Assembly (NCBI GenBank): GCA_034437795.1 | Contig: DAOTTI010000245.1 | Span: forward strand, 1-21,437 | Length of the DNA stretch: 21,437 nucleotides | Direction of reading: 5' to 3' | From: DAOTTI01 sp034437795 | Lineage (GTDB): Bacteria; Chloroflexota; UBA11872; UBA12225 | Shown: positions 7,331-13,577 of the stretch, piece by piece | How the letters are laid out: every line of letters begins with the position of its first letter | Numbering within the stretch: position 1 is the first letter of the stretch | Translations under genes and position numbers: made by a program | Notes under the pieces: model-generated | The model's database searches: none | Seen by the model: only the letters and a program-made list of their open reading frames with translations | What the model was told of the DNA's origin: nothing

Positions 7331-7438
7331 AGCGGAGGGGAGTATCTTCGCCAGACAGCATCGTCAGCCCGGCTGGACCAGCCCGGTGCTGTCGGCACGG
7401 CGTCTCCGGCCCCGCCGGCCTGAGAGAGACCTTCGACT
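7331..7438 (+). promoter_or_regulatory. yybP-ykoY family (Mn2+) riboswitch aptamer
   Basis: The segment folds as a yybP-ykoY aptamer. P1 pairs AGCGGAGG (7331-7338) with CCTTCGACT (7430-7438), with one bulged A. The conserved L1 strands follow: GGAGTA (7339-7344) and GAGAGACC (7424-7431). P3 pairs GACAGCA (7354-7360) with TGCTGTC (7387-7393). The conserved L3 is CGTCA (7362-7366) opposite CGG (7384-7386), closed by the hairpin GGCTG/CAGCC (7371-7375, 7379-7383). P4 pairs GGC-A-CGGCG (7394-7402) with CGCCGGCC (7413-7420). P2 is very short, possibly TCT/AGA (7345-7355). The GGGGAGTA, CGTCA, CCGG and AGACCTT signatures and their order match known members, which sense Mn2+ and usually switch on Mn2+ efflux or related membrane proteins. 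Here the downstream gene encodes a secreted unknown protein. Confidence 0.85.
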
Positions 7439-7461
7439 CACTCGCCGTGTGAGTAAGGAGG
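7430..7461 (+). promoter_or_regulatory. Predicted Shine-Dalgarno-sequestering expression platform
   Basis: CCTT (7430-7433) and ACTCAC (7436-7441) can pair with GTGAGT (7449-7454) and AAGG (7455-7458), giving a ten-pair stem with a two-base bulge. This covers the first half of the strong Shine-Dalgarno AAGGAGG (7455-7461), nine bases before ATG 7471. The left arm is also the 3' strand of aptamer helix P1, so ligand-stabilised P1 would free the ribosome site. This predicts a translational ON switch. The pairing is seen; the switching is inferred. Confidence 0.6.
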
Positions 7462-7470
7462 TATATCGCG

Positions 7471-8166
7471 ATGCGACGACCCCGCCTCATGGTGGCCTCA
7501 CTGGCGCTGGCCGGCCTGCCTGGCCTCCTCCTCGTTGACCTTGCCTCCTCTCAGGCTCAGACATGCCCCCCTGTCGACCAGAGCGCCGAGGAGATCCTGC
7601 CCCGAGTCGTCCTCACCTGGGATAGCTCCTTCCGCTGCGCCGGCGCGCCGGACCAAGGCGCCTACGAGATCACCGTTGTGCTGTCGAGTAGCGCTGCGAG
7701 CGCAGCGGCGATCCGCCTTGAGCGCCTCGAGCTGACCCACACCACGCCCCGGCCGCGTGGGGAGGCTCCGGCGGCGACTGCCCAGGCGGCCGGTCTCCCC
7801 GCCACCCTTGCCCCCGGGGCAAGCGTGAGCCTCACCATCAACGGGCAGTACGATCTGGTGAGTACCGACGACGGTGAGAAAGCCAATCTCCACCTCCTGG
7901 CCCACGGGCAAGGACTGGCCGGCGGCGAGCCGTTCAGCCTCGGGATCAACGTCCATCTGCGAGGCTGGGGCGGCCTGGAGCAGCGCGGCAACGTGCCAAA
8001 CGCATCGCGGCCTGCGGGGCCGCCCGAATGGGCCCCAGGGCCGCCGCCCTGGGCGGCCGAGCGCGCCGCGCGATCAAGCCAAGGAGACGCGGCAGGATGG
8101 CCTCAGGGCCGACTGGGGCCACCGCTCTGGGCCGGCGGCCCGCCACCCTGGGTACGCAACCGCTAG
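7471..8166 (+). CDS. Secreted protein of unknown function with GPPxW-rich tail, under riboswitch control
   Basis: The 231-residue product starts with a classical signal peptide (MRRPR, hydrophobic 7-22, likely cleavage after SSQAQ near residue 30). Residues about 35-165 alternate hydrophobic and polar positions in short strands (YEITVVLSSS, IRLERLELTH, ASVSLTINGQYDLV, FSLGINVHLRG) and look like an immunoglobulin-like beta-sandwich. Two cysteines, Cys32 and Cys56, could form a disulfide. Residues about 182-229 are low complexity with two related blocks, GPPEWAPGPPPW and GPPLWAGGPPPW. I do not recognise a family. A strong AAGGAGG precedes the ATG, and the yybP-ykoY aptamer just upstream implies control by manganese. 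An extracellular or cell-envelope role is inferred from the signal peptide; any link to metal is inferred only from the riboswitch. Confidence 0.75.
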   Translation: MRRPRLMVASLALAGLPGLLLVDLASSQAQTCPPVDQSAEEILPRVVLTWDSSFRCAGAPDQGAYEITVVLSSSAASAAAIRLERLELTHTTPRPRGEAPAATAQAAGLPATLAPGASVSLTINGQYDLVSTDDGEKANLHLLAHGQGLAGGEPFSLGINVHLRGWGGLEQRGNVPNASRPAGPPEWAPGPPPWAAERAARSSQGDAAGWPQGRLGPPLWAGGPPPWVRNR

Positions 8167-8194
8167 CCCGGACCATTCATGGCCAGCGCAGAGC

Positions 8195-8230
8195 CTCCCT
8201 CTCCCACAGTGAGACGGCCGGGGTGAGGGC
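8195..8230. repeat. Palindromic repeat locus 2 (CTCTCCC type)
   Basis: CTCCCTCTCCCACAGTGAGA followed by GGCCGGGGTGAGGGC is a degenerate member of the dispersed family. It lies between the convergent riboswitch-controlled gene and the histidine kinase gene, where it might help end transcription; there is no T tract. Confidence 0.55.
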
Positions 8231-8236
8231 GCCTTC

Positions 8237-8278
8237 CTCGCCACTCGCCACTCGCTACTCGCTACTCGCCACTCGCGA
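8237..8278. repeat. Six tandem heptamers CTCGCYA
   Basis: CTCGCCA, CTCGCCA, CTCGCTA, CTCGCTA, CTCGCCA and CTCGCGA follow each other without gaps. The third unit (8251-8257) supplies the histidine kinase stop codon, TAG on the minus strand, so the repeat encodes the end of that protein. Copy-number change would shift the reading frame and alter the tail. Confidence 0.85.
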
Positions 8279-9808
8279 CCCGCTCCCTCCAGCCAGGGTG
8301 AGTGCGCCCCGCTGCGCGCTGCCCGGCGCGTCCTCCCGCGCGCGGGCCGCTTCCGTGGCGATGCGCTCCGCCCGTACCCCGCAGGGCGCCGCAGTATCTC
8401 CGCTGGCGCGCGGGAGCACGATGACGAAGCGGGCGCCACCGCCGGTGGGCGACTCCACGTAGATCCGCCCGTCATGGCGCTCCACGATCTCGCGGGAGAG
8501 ATACAGCCCTACGCCCAGGCCACCGGCCGTCCGGCTCTGGGGCGCCTGGTAATACCGCTCGAAGATGCGCCGCTGCTGCTCGGCGGCGATGCCCACCCCG
8601 TAGTCGCGCACCGCCAGGCGCACCTGCCCGTCGCTCGCCGACGCCACCTCCACGTCGATCCAGTCGCCCCCGCCGGCGTGCTTGGCCGCGTTGGTGATCA
8701 GGTTGGTCAGCACCTGCTCCAGGCGCACCCGATCGGCAACGACGAAGACCGGCTCCGGCGCCTGGACGCGCAGCTCGTACTCCGGCGTGATCGGCTGGAG
8801 CGCGCCCACCACGTCGTGCGCCAGTTCCGTGAGATTGACCAGCTCCCGCTCCAGCGTCAGCTTGCCGGCCTGCACGCGGGAAAGGTCGAGCAGCTGGTCG
8901 ATCAGGCTGCACAGCTTGCGCGATTGCCGGTCGATCGTTCGAAGCGCCCGCGGCACGTACTCGCGATCCAGCTCATCCAGCACCTCCCTGCGCCGCTCGA
9001 CGTTGGCCAGCAGCAGCTGGGTGTAGCCCCGTAGGCTGGTCATGGGCGTGCGCAGCTCGTGCGCCGCCAGGCTCAGGAACTCATCGCGCGCCTGGATGGC
9101 CGCCTCGGCAACCACGGTTCGCTTGAGCGAGGCGTAGGTCATCGCCGCCGGCAGCGCCGCCACCAGGGGCACCCAGGGATCGTGGCGCGCCGTCTCGGCC
9201 ACCAGATAGGCCAGCGCTAGCACGCCGGCCGCCAGCGCCGCGCTGGAGAGGCGTCCTGAGAGCCAGAGCGTCCAGGGGCGCTTCCCCTGGGAAAGCGCGG
9301 CCATGACGGCCACCGTGCCCGTATTGGTCACGTACAGCGCGCCGGCAGCGACCGCCAGGCCGATGATCTCCGGAACCGCCTGGCGCGCAGCCTGCAACGC
9401 CGCGCCCGCGGCCGCCACCGCCACCATGGCCTGGCTGGTGTTGAACAGCGCGCCATACACGCCCCGCATCCGCCTGCCCGTCTCGCGGTCGCGCCGGAGC
9501 GCCAGCGTCCCCTGCCCGAGGCCCTCACCCAGGCCGGCCAGCGCCACCGCTAGGGGCGCGCCGGCAATGAGCAGGATCGCGTACTGCACCCCGATCGACA
9601 GGTCGAACTTACGCCGCTCCGCCAGCGGCAGGGCGAAATGCTGGGCGACGACCTGGAGCGCCACGAGCTGGCCCAGCACGGCGATGACGTGCCCCGCATC
9701 AGGGCCCAGCGACGGTGGCGGCGCCACCAGCAGCCATCCCGCCAGCACGCCGCCGGCCAGCGCGACCATCAGCCACAGGTACACACGCGCCGTCAGCGGC
9801 AGGGCCAT
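8255..9808 (-). CDS. Membrane-bound sensor histidine kinase, orphan
   Basis: This 517-residue protein has about six or seven hydrophobic segments between residues 8 and 230, then a full kinase core. The core has an H-box AAHELRTPMTSLRGYTQ with phospho-acceptor His250, an N-box NLITNAAKHA (369-378), G1 DYGVGI (402-407), an F-box IFERYYQA and G2 GLGVGLYLSREIVERHDG (430-447). It would sense a signal in or near the membrane and phosphorylate a response regulator, but none is encoded in this window. No PAS or HAMP domain is evident. GAGGAG precedes ATG 9808 at good spacing. The last 45 or so residues after VIVLPRA are low complexity and end in the heptamer repeat, so the C-terminus has probably been altered by read-through into repeat DNA. 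Confidence 0.9.
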   Translation of the reverse strand: MALPLTARVYLWLMVALAGGVLAGWLLVAPPPSLGPDAGHVIAVLGQLVALQVVAQHFALPLAERRKFDLSIGVQYAILLIAGAPLAVALAGLGEGLGQGTLALRRDRETGRRMRGVYGALFNTSQAMVAVAAAGAALQAARQAVPEIIGLAVAAGALYVTNTGTVAVMAALSQGKRPWTLWLSGRLSSAALAAGVLALAYLVAETARHDPWVPLVAALPAAMTYASLKRTVVAEAAIQARDEFLSLAAHELRTPMTSLRGYTQLLLANVERRREVLDELDREYVPRALRTIDRQSRKLCSLIDQLLDLSRVQAGKLTLERELVNLTELAHDVVGALQPITPEYELRVQAPEPVFVVADRVRLEQVLTNLITNAAKHAGGGDWIDVEVASASDGQVRLAVRDYGVGIAAEQQRRIFERYYQAPQSRTAGGLGVGLYLSREIVERHDGRIYVESPTGGGARFVIVLPRASGDTAAPCGVRAERIATEAARAREDAPGSAQRGALTLAGGSGSRVASSE

Positions 9809-10215
9809 CGCATTCTCCTCAGTGGGCCTGGCCCGGTCCTAGCGCTGCGTCAAGCGCCATTAGCAGCCTGCGCCAACCTGGTCGGTACCCCGCCAATGGC
9901 CGTTGGCGCACCACTAGTGGGTCCTTTGTCATGCCGATTGCCATTCCACTCGGGGAGCCAATGGTCACAGCCATGCCAAGTGACCCACTAGTCTGCCGGT
10001 GGCGCTGCCCGCAAGGACGGCCAGACGGTACGCCGGAGCATCGTCCATCCCTGAGCGGCGCATCCGCCACGGACTGCTTTCCGGCCCCGATCTGGCAGGA
10101 CGCGCCACGGCGCTGCCGGTCACACCAATCAGGAATGGAGCGCAGGCGGGCAGGTCGCTCTCCATGGCGCTATGGCGTTCTCCTTGCTTGGCGGGGCCCC
10201 GGCGTCGCGCTCGGA
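9809..10215. other. Intergenic region with the 80-nt hairpin element
   Basis: This 407-base region separates the kinase gene from the small secreted-protein gene. It contains a near-palindrome GCCAATGGCCGTTGGC (9892-9907) and the 80-base hairpin element A. A 66-residue open frame on the minus strand (9965-10165) has AAGGAG some 15 bases upstream, but its product resembles nothing known and it runs into the repeat. I see no gene I can support. Confidence 0.45.
9913..9992 (+). repeat. 80-nt imperfect hairpin element, copy A
   Basis: The ends ACTAGTGGGTC (9913-9923) and GACCCACTAGT (9982-9992) are perfect 11-base inverted repeats. Internal sequence continues to pair imperfectly (CATGCC, GCCATT against their partners), so the whole 80 bases can fold back. 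The same element, diverged, is at 5918-5997 in the opposite orientation. Confidence 0.7.
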
Positions 10216-10617
10216 TCAGGGGACCGCCAGCTTAAATTGCATCTGGAGGGCCTGACCCGAGTAGCCGCGCTGGCTGGCATAGAGCTCACCCGTCCGCGCC
10301 AGCCCGCTCCAGACTTCGCTGCCCACGGCGTAATGGTTGCCCAGCAGGTCGTCTGCGATGGTCACGGTCAGCTTCACGTTCGTGGCCGTCCCGCCGTCCG
10401 TGGACTGCACGGTGTACGTGATGGACGGGGTCAGCAACGAAGCCAGATGTTCCGCCGGCCCGCTAGTGACGACGTAGACCACCGCCAGGTTCCCCGCCGG
10501 CGTCGTGATCAGCACCGGCGGGTCGGTGTCGCACCACGTCTCCCCGGCGCGCGCGCCCGGCGCCGTCGCCACGAGAAGCAGCAGGCTCGCCAGCACTGCC
10601 CCCAAAAGCCTGGTCAT
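10216..10617 (-). CDS. Small secreted protein of unknown function
   Basis: From ATG 10617-10615, preceded by GGAGGG, the frame encodes 133 residues. Residues 1-24 form a clear signal peptide (MTRLLGAVLASLLLLVATAP, likely cut after GARA). The mature part begins GETWCDTDPPVLITTP and continues with strand-like segments (LAVVYVVTSG, ITYTVQST, VKLTVTIADD, ALQMQFKLAVP), which suggests a compact beta-sandwich. It has one cysteine. I know no named family. The open frame continues upstream to 11118, but that part crosses palindromic repeats and lacks a start signal. It shares with the 7471 protein only general character: small, secreted and beta-rich. Confidence 0.7.
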   Translation of the reverse strand: MTRLLGAVLASLLLLVATAPGARAGETWCDTDPPVLITTPAGNLAVVYVVTSGPAEHLASLLTPSITYTVQSTDGGTATNVKLTVTIADDLLGNHYAVGSEVWSGLARTGELYASQRGYSGQALQMQFKLAVP

Positions 10618-10809
10618 ACGCCCTCCACTTTGCGGACCGCCGCCGGGCCCCCCGAGCACCCCTGCGTCCGAAGATGCTCCCAGGCGTCGCTCCGGTGTTC
10701 GTGTGTTGGTGTGCTCCCGAGCTCCTGTGTTACGAGCTGATGACACCAAGAATACGGCATCGAGCCGTTCTCCCGAACGCGGGCATACCGTCGTACTATG
10801 CGCGCTCGG

Positions 10810-10825
10810 TCGTACGATCGTACGA
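10810..10825. promoter_or_regulatory. Perfect 16-bp palindrome TCGTACGATCGTACGA, candidate operator
   Basis: The palindrome is made of two identical 8-base palindromes TCGTACGA. A related TCGTACTA lies upstream at 10791-10798. It sits about 190 bases ahead of the small secreted-protein gene on the minus strand. A dimeric or tetrameric repressor could bind such a site; that is inference. Confidence 0.45.
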
Positions 10826-10915
10826 TGCGATCTACCCTTCGAGAGTGAACGAGCGTAACCGGAGACGCCGGCTGCGGCCAAAGCGTGGCCAAGTGCTCCG
10901 GCTGGCGCCAGGCCC

Positions 10916-11095
10916 TGCCCCTCTCTCCCTGCGCGTCGGAGAGCAGGCCGCGGGGCCACCGTGGGTGACCTCCTCTCCCCGCGGCCCTCATTCCCCCTCT
11001 CCGTGTCGGAGCGGGGGCGGCGGGGCCATGCCGCACGGTGGGGCAAAGTGGGGCAGGGGCGCGGCGCGGCCGCGGCCGAAGGAGGTGAGGGCCAA
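10916..11095. repeat. Palindromic repeat locus 3 (GTCGGAG type)
   Basis: Two adjacent copies contain CCCTCTC...GTCGGAG stems (about 10919-10943 and 11001-11025) and end with a GGCCGAAGGAGGTGAGGG tail at about 11074-11091. It belongs to the second subtype, which also occurs at loci 4, 6 and 8. Confidence 0.65.
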
Positions 11096-11147
11096 GCACG
11101 AACCCGCCCCAGAGGCATCCAGGGACCTGCGCCCCGGCACCTCAGTC

Positions 11148-11996
11148 CTATCGGGCCGTTCGGTACCGCGCCACGGGAGTAAGGCCGGCACGGACGTGTA
11201 AGCCGGTCGCCACCAGGGGCGACGCCACGCCGGCCGGCGCCAGCAGGTCGGTACGGGAGCCGAAGCGGATCATGCCCAGCTTCTGGCCGGCCGCGACGGG
11301 ATCGCCCGGCAGGCGCCAGGAAACGATCCGCCGCGCCACCATGCCGGTGATCTGGGCCACGACGATGCGGTCTCCTTCCGCCGCCTCGCCCGCCCGTGGC
11401 AACCCCCGTTCGATGGCTAGCAGCTGCCGCGCGTTGCGCTCGGCGTGGCCGGTCAGGAACGCCGGAGCGAAGGCGCCGGGCTCGCGCCGGTAGGCGACGA
11501 GGCGGCCGGCGGCCGGGCTGCGATTAACGTGGACGTCCAGCGGAGAGAGAAAGGTGGCGATGCGCAGCGCGCGGCCGTGGATGTACCAATCCCAGTCCAC
11601 CTCGTCCACGGCAACGATCACGCCGTCGGCGGGGGCGTAGAGCAGGTCCGGCTCGCCCGGGCATCGCCGTGGCGGGTCGCGGAAGAACCAGGCGCTCCAG
11701 GCGGCCAGGGCCAGCAGCCCCGCTCCCAGTACGCGCTGCCGGCGCCAGGCCGCCAGGCCCAGCGCCACAACGGCAGCGGTCAGCGGCGCGCCCTCGCGCA
11801 CGGCCGCCAGCGCCGGCGGATCGGCCGCCATAGCCTGAAGCACCGCCGCCCACGGGGCGCCACCCTCCGCAAGGCCGCCCAGGACATGGCCATCTCCCGT
11901 CCCGATGGCCTGAAGAACCCCCGCCGGCGCTCCGTCGTCCATGCTCATCGCCCGCAGCATAACTCCATAATCCCGGTAATCCCGATGTTTACCCAC
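11148..11996 (-). CDS. psd: Phosphatidylserine decarboxylase proenzyme
   Basis: The 282-residue frame contains the short (PsdA-type) phosphatidylserine decarboxylase, which makes phosphatidylethanolamine from phosphatidylserine. Key features are FFRDPPR (104-110), APADG with Asp124, FLSPLDVHVNRSP with His156, GHAERNARQ, and the self-cleavage site RFGSRTD at Gly246-Ser247, where Ser becomes the pyruvoyl group. Asp, His and Ser form the expected relay. One hydrophobic segment (about 73-105) anchors it in the membrane. Residues 1-70 are not usual for the family and contain two similar VLQA blocks; the true start may be an internal Met such as 13, 17 or 19. It lies downstream of pssA on the same strand, 198 bases apart with a palindromic repeat between. 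Confidence 0.9.
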   Translation of the reverse strand: MGKHRDYRDYGVMLRAMSMDDGAPAGVLQAIGTGDGHVLGGLAEGGAPWAAVLQAMAADPPALAAVREGAPLTAAVVALGLAAWRRQRVLGAGLLALAAWSAWFFRDPPRRCPGEPDLLYAPADGVIVAVDEVDWDWYIHGRALRIATFLSPLDVHVNRSPAAGRLVAYRREPGAFAPAFLTGHAERNARQLLAIERGLPRAGEAAEGDRIVVAQITGMVARRIVSWRLPGDPVAAGQKLGMIRFGSRTDLLAPAGVASPLVATGLHVRAGLTPVARYRTAR

Positions 11997-12063
11997 AACG
12001 GCCCGAATCGTCCCTGCCTGAAGCGTGTCTCCGTCTCCCTGCTTGGGGGCGCAGCCGGCGGGG

Positions 12064-12165
12064 CGCCGTTGGCGACATCCTCTCCCCGTGGCGATCGTCC
12101 CCCTCGCCCGCGTGCGGGACAGGGGGCAGCGCGACCGCGACCGAAGGGGGGTGAGGGCTGCTCCC
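12064..12165. repeat. Palindromic repeat locus 4 (GTCGGAG-type relative)
   Basis: CCCCCT (12099-12104) pairs with AGGGGG (12121-12126) around an inner CCCGC/GCGGG stem, followed by a CGACCGAAGG...GGTGAGGGCT tail. The locus lies between pssA and psd, and as RNA it would form a strong hairpin within the presumed pssA-psd transcript. Confidence 0.65.
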
Positions 12166-12194
12166 CGCGTCAGCGTGGGGGTTGCCTGGGCCGG

Positions 12195-12914
12195 CTAGCG
12201 CCCATGGTGTGGCCGGTCCAGCGCCACGCGCAGCTCCCCTGCCGGGCCGAGCAAGACGTAGATCAGGAGCAGCACCAGGATCGTCCAGCGGGCGGTCATG
12301 AACAGCAGGGGCGCAACGGCCAGGCAGAGCAGCCATCGGGCCGGCGGCGGCAAGACCCCCAGGGCAGTAGCAAAGTTCGGGAAGTGGATCGTGCTCACCA
12401 TCAGCAGTGACACCGCGATGGTCGCGGCCGGCACAAGCTCCGGTGGGAGCAGCGAGGCGTGGACGCCGAGCATGGCCAGAAACGCGCCGGCCATGGGGAT
12501 GGGCAGGCCCACGAAGTAGCGCGGACGCTTGACCAGCGGGAAGCGGGCCAGGCGCACGGCGCCGCAGCCGGCGAAGAAGGCCGCCACGAAGGCCCCGGCC
12601 GGATCAAACAGGTGGAGGTTGGCCTGATAGGCCAGGAAGGCCGGCGCCACGCCGAAGGCCACCAGGTCTGCCAGCGAGTCCAGCATCTCGCCGAAGGGTC
12701 CTTCGCAGTGGAGGACACGGGCCGCGGCCCCGTCGAACCCGTCGAAAAAGAGCGCGGCAATGATGAAGGCCGCCGCCTGCGCGTAGTCGCCGCGCGCGCT
12801 GAGCAGCACCGAAAGGAACCCGCAGGTCAGGCTACACAGGCTCAACGCGTGGGGTACCCAGGCGACTGCCGCGGGGTGCGGCGGCGGCTCCCCCCACGGG
12901 GGCTGAGATCGCAT
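12195..12914 (-). CDS. pssA: CDP-diacylglycerol-serine O-phosphatidyltransferase
   Basis: This 239-residue integral membrane protein carries the CDP-alcohol phosphotransferase motif D-G-x2-A-R-x8-G-x3-D-x3-D in full: Asp61, Gly62, Ala65, Arg66, Gly75, Asp79 and Asp83 (DGFDGAAARV...GEMLDSLAD). It has about six further hydrophobic segments and the loop FVGLPIPMAGAFLAML typical of bacterial PssA. The enzyme makes phosphatidylserine from CDP-diacylglycerol and serine, the substrate for the psd product encoded next. The gene order pssA-psd is common and supports the call over other CDP-alcohol transferases. The Shine-Dalgarno before ATG 12914 is weak, and a slightly different start is possible. 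Confidence 0.9.
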   Translation of the reverse strand: MRSQPPWGEPPPHPAAVAWVPHALSLCSLTCGFLSVLLSARGDYAQAAAFIIAALFFDGFDGAAARVLHCEGPFGEMLDSLADLVAFGVAPAFLAYQANLHLFDPAGAFVAAFFAGCGAVRLARFPLVKRPRYFVGLPIPMAGAFLAMLGVHASLLPPELVPAATIAVSLLMVSTIHFPNFATALGVLPPPARWLLCLAVAPLLFMTARWTILVLLLIYVLLGPAGELRVALDRPHHGR

Positions 12915-12966
12915 CGCCGCTATCGTAACCCTGTTCTTCCAGGGCCGTCAACAGGGGGTAACCGCC

Positions 12967-13017
12967 TCAACGGGAGCCGAGCCTCGACCGAGGCCCGGCA
13001 TCAACGGGAGCCGAGCC
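12967..13017. repeat. 17-bp direct repeat, 34-bp period
   Basis: TCAACGGGAGCCGAGCC is present identically at 12967-12983 and 13001-13017, upstream of pssA. Confidence 0.8.
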
Positions 13018-13087
13018 CTCCGGCCCCTTGCCCCGCGGACCTCGGCATTCACGCCCGCCGGCATCGCCAGCCTGCATACTGCAAGTC

Positions 13088-13170
13088 CCGTCTCCCACAG
13101 GGAGAGGGCCAGGATCAGGCCTCAAGAAATCCCCTCTCCCTTAGGGAGAGGGTTAGGGTGAGGGCTCCGC
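13088..13170. repeat. Palindromic repeat locus 5 (CTCTCCC type)
   Basis: TCTCCCACAGGGAGAGGG is followed 30 bases later by a textbook copy, CCCTCTCCC-TTA-GGGAGAGGG, with the tail TTAGGGTGAGGGCTCCGCC. This is the clearest member of the first subtype. Confidence 0.8.
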
Positions 13171-13241
13171 CTGCGGGAAAGCGACGAGATGCTGACAATT
13201 GGAGAACGCTGACCCGCGCCCAACAGGTCCGATCGCGCCAT

Positions 13242-13372
13242 GCCATGGCCGTCGCTCCCCTCTCCTCGCCGGAGCCGGGGACGGCGCGTCCCACCCGCCG
13301 GGCCGTGGCCGTCGTTCCCCCTCTCGGTATCGGAGCGGGCGCGGCCCCGGCCGAAGGGGGTGAGGTCCTCCC
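13242..13372. repeat. Palindromic repeat locus 6 (GTCGGAG type)
   Basis: Two partial copies begin with GGCCGTCG(C/T)TCCCC. The second contains CCCTCTCGGTATCGGAGCGG and ends in GGCCGAAGGGGGTGAGGTCC, matching the ends of loci 3 and 8. Confidence 0.65.
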
Positions 13373-13577
13373 CCCAGCCATCCAGATCAAGCGCAACGTC
13401 TGGCGGCGCCATCTTCAGACGCGCAGGGGGCGGCGGCACCGCGCCGGGCGCCGCCCTTGCCAGGGCCGGCGCCTTGCCGGGGGCGGTAGGGTAGGAGTGT
13501 GTCCCTTGGCGCGCGCCTTGCTGCCACCATAGGTGCGCGGTCTGCCGCGACGACGCTAGACGGAGGAGCAAGTAGTC

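Larger units (their letters stand above)
10618..11147. other. Intergenic region between secreted-protein gene and psd
   Basis: This 530-base gap holds a perfect 16-base palindrome (10810-10825) with a related half-site upstream, and palindromic repeat locus 3 (10916-11095). I see no gene; open frames here are read-throughs of the repeats. Confidence 0.5.
12915..13577. other. Long divergent intergenic region rich in repeats
   Basis: This 663-base region between pssA (minus) and the VOC gene (plus) contains a 17-base direct repeat and palindromic repeat loci 5 and 6. At about 13448-13490 there is a GC-rich stretch with GGCGCC-type inverted repeats. Open frames across it are not supported. Confidence 0.5.

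Noticed and set aside
8237..8278. Tandem heptamers as a CRISPR array
   Set aside because: The units are seven bases with no spacers; no cas genes or longer repeat-spacer pattern are present anywhere in the window.
9965..10165. A 66-residue minus-strand open frame
   Set aside because: The Shine-Dalgarno spacing is poor, the frame runs into the 80-nt repeat and the product has no recognisable features.
10618..11118. Upstream extension of the small secreted-protein frame
   Set aside because: It crosses palindromic repeats; the signal peptide and GGAGGG place the start at 10617.
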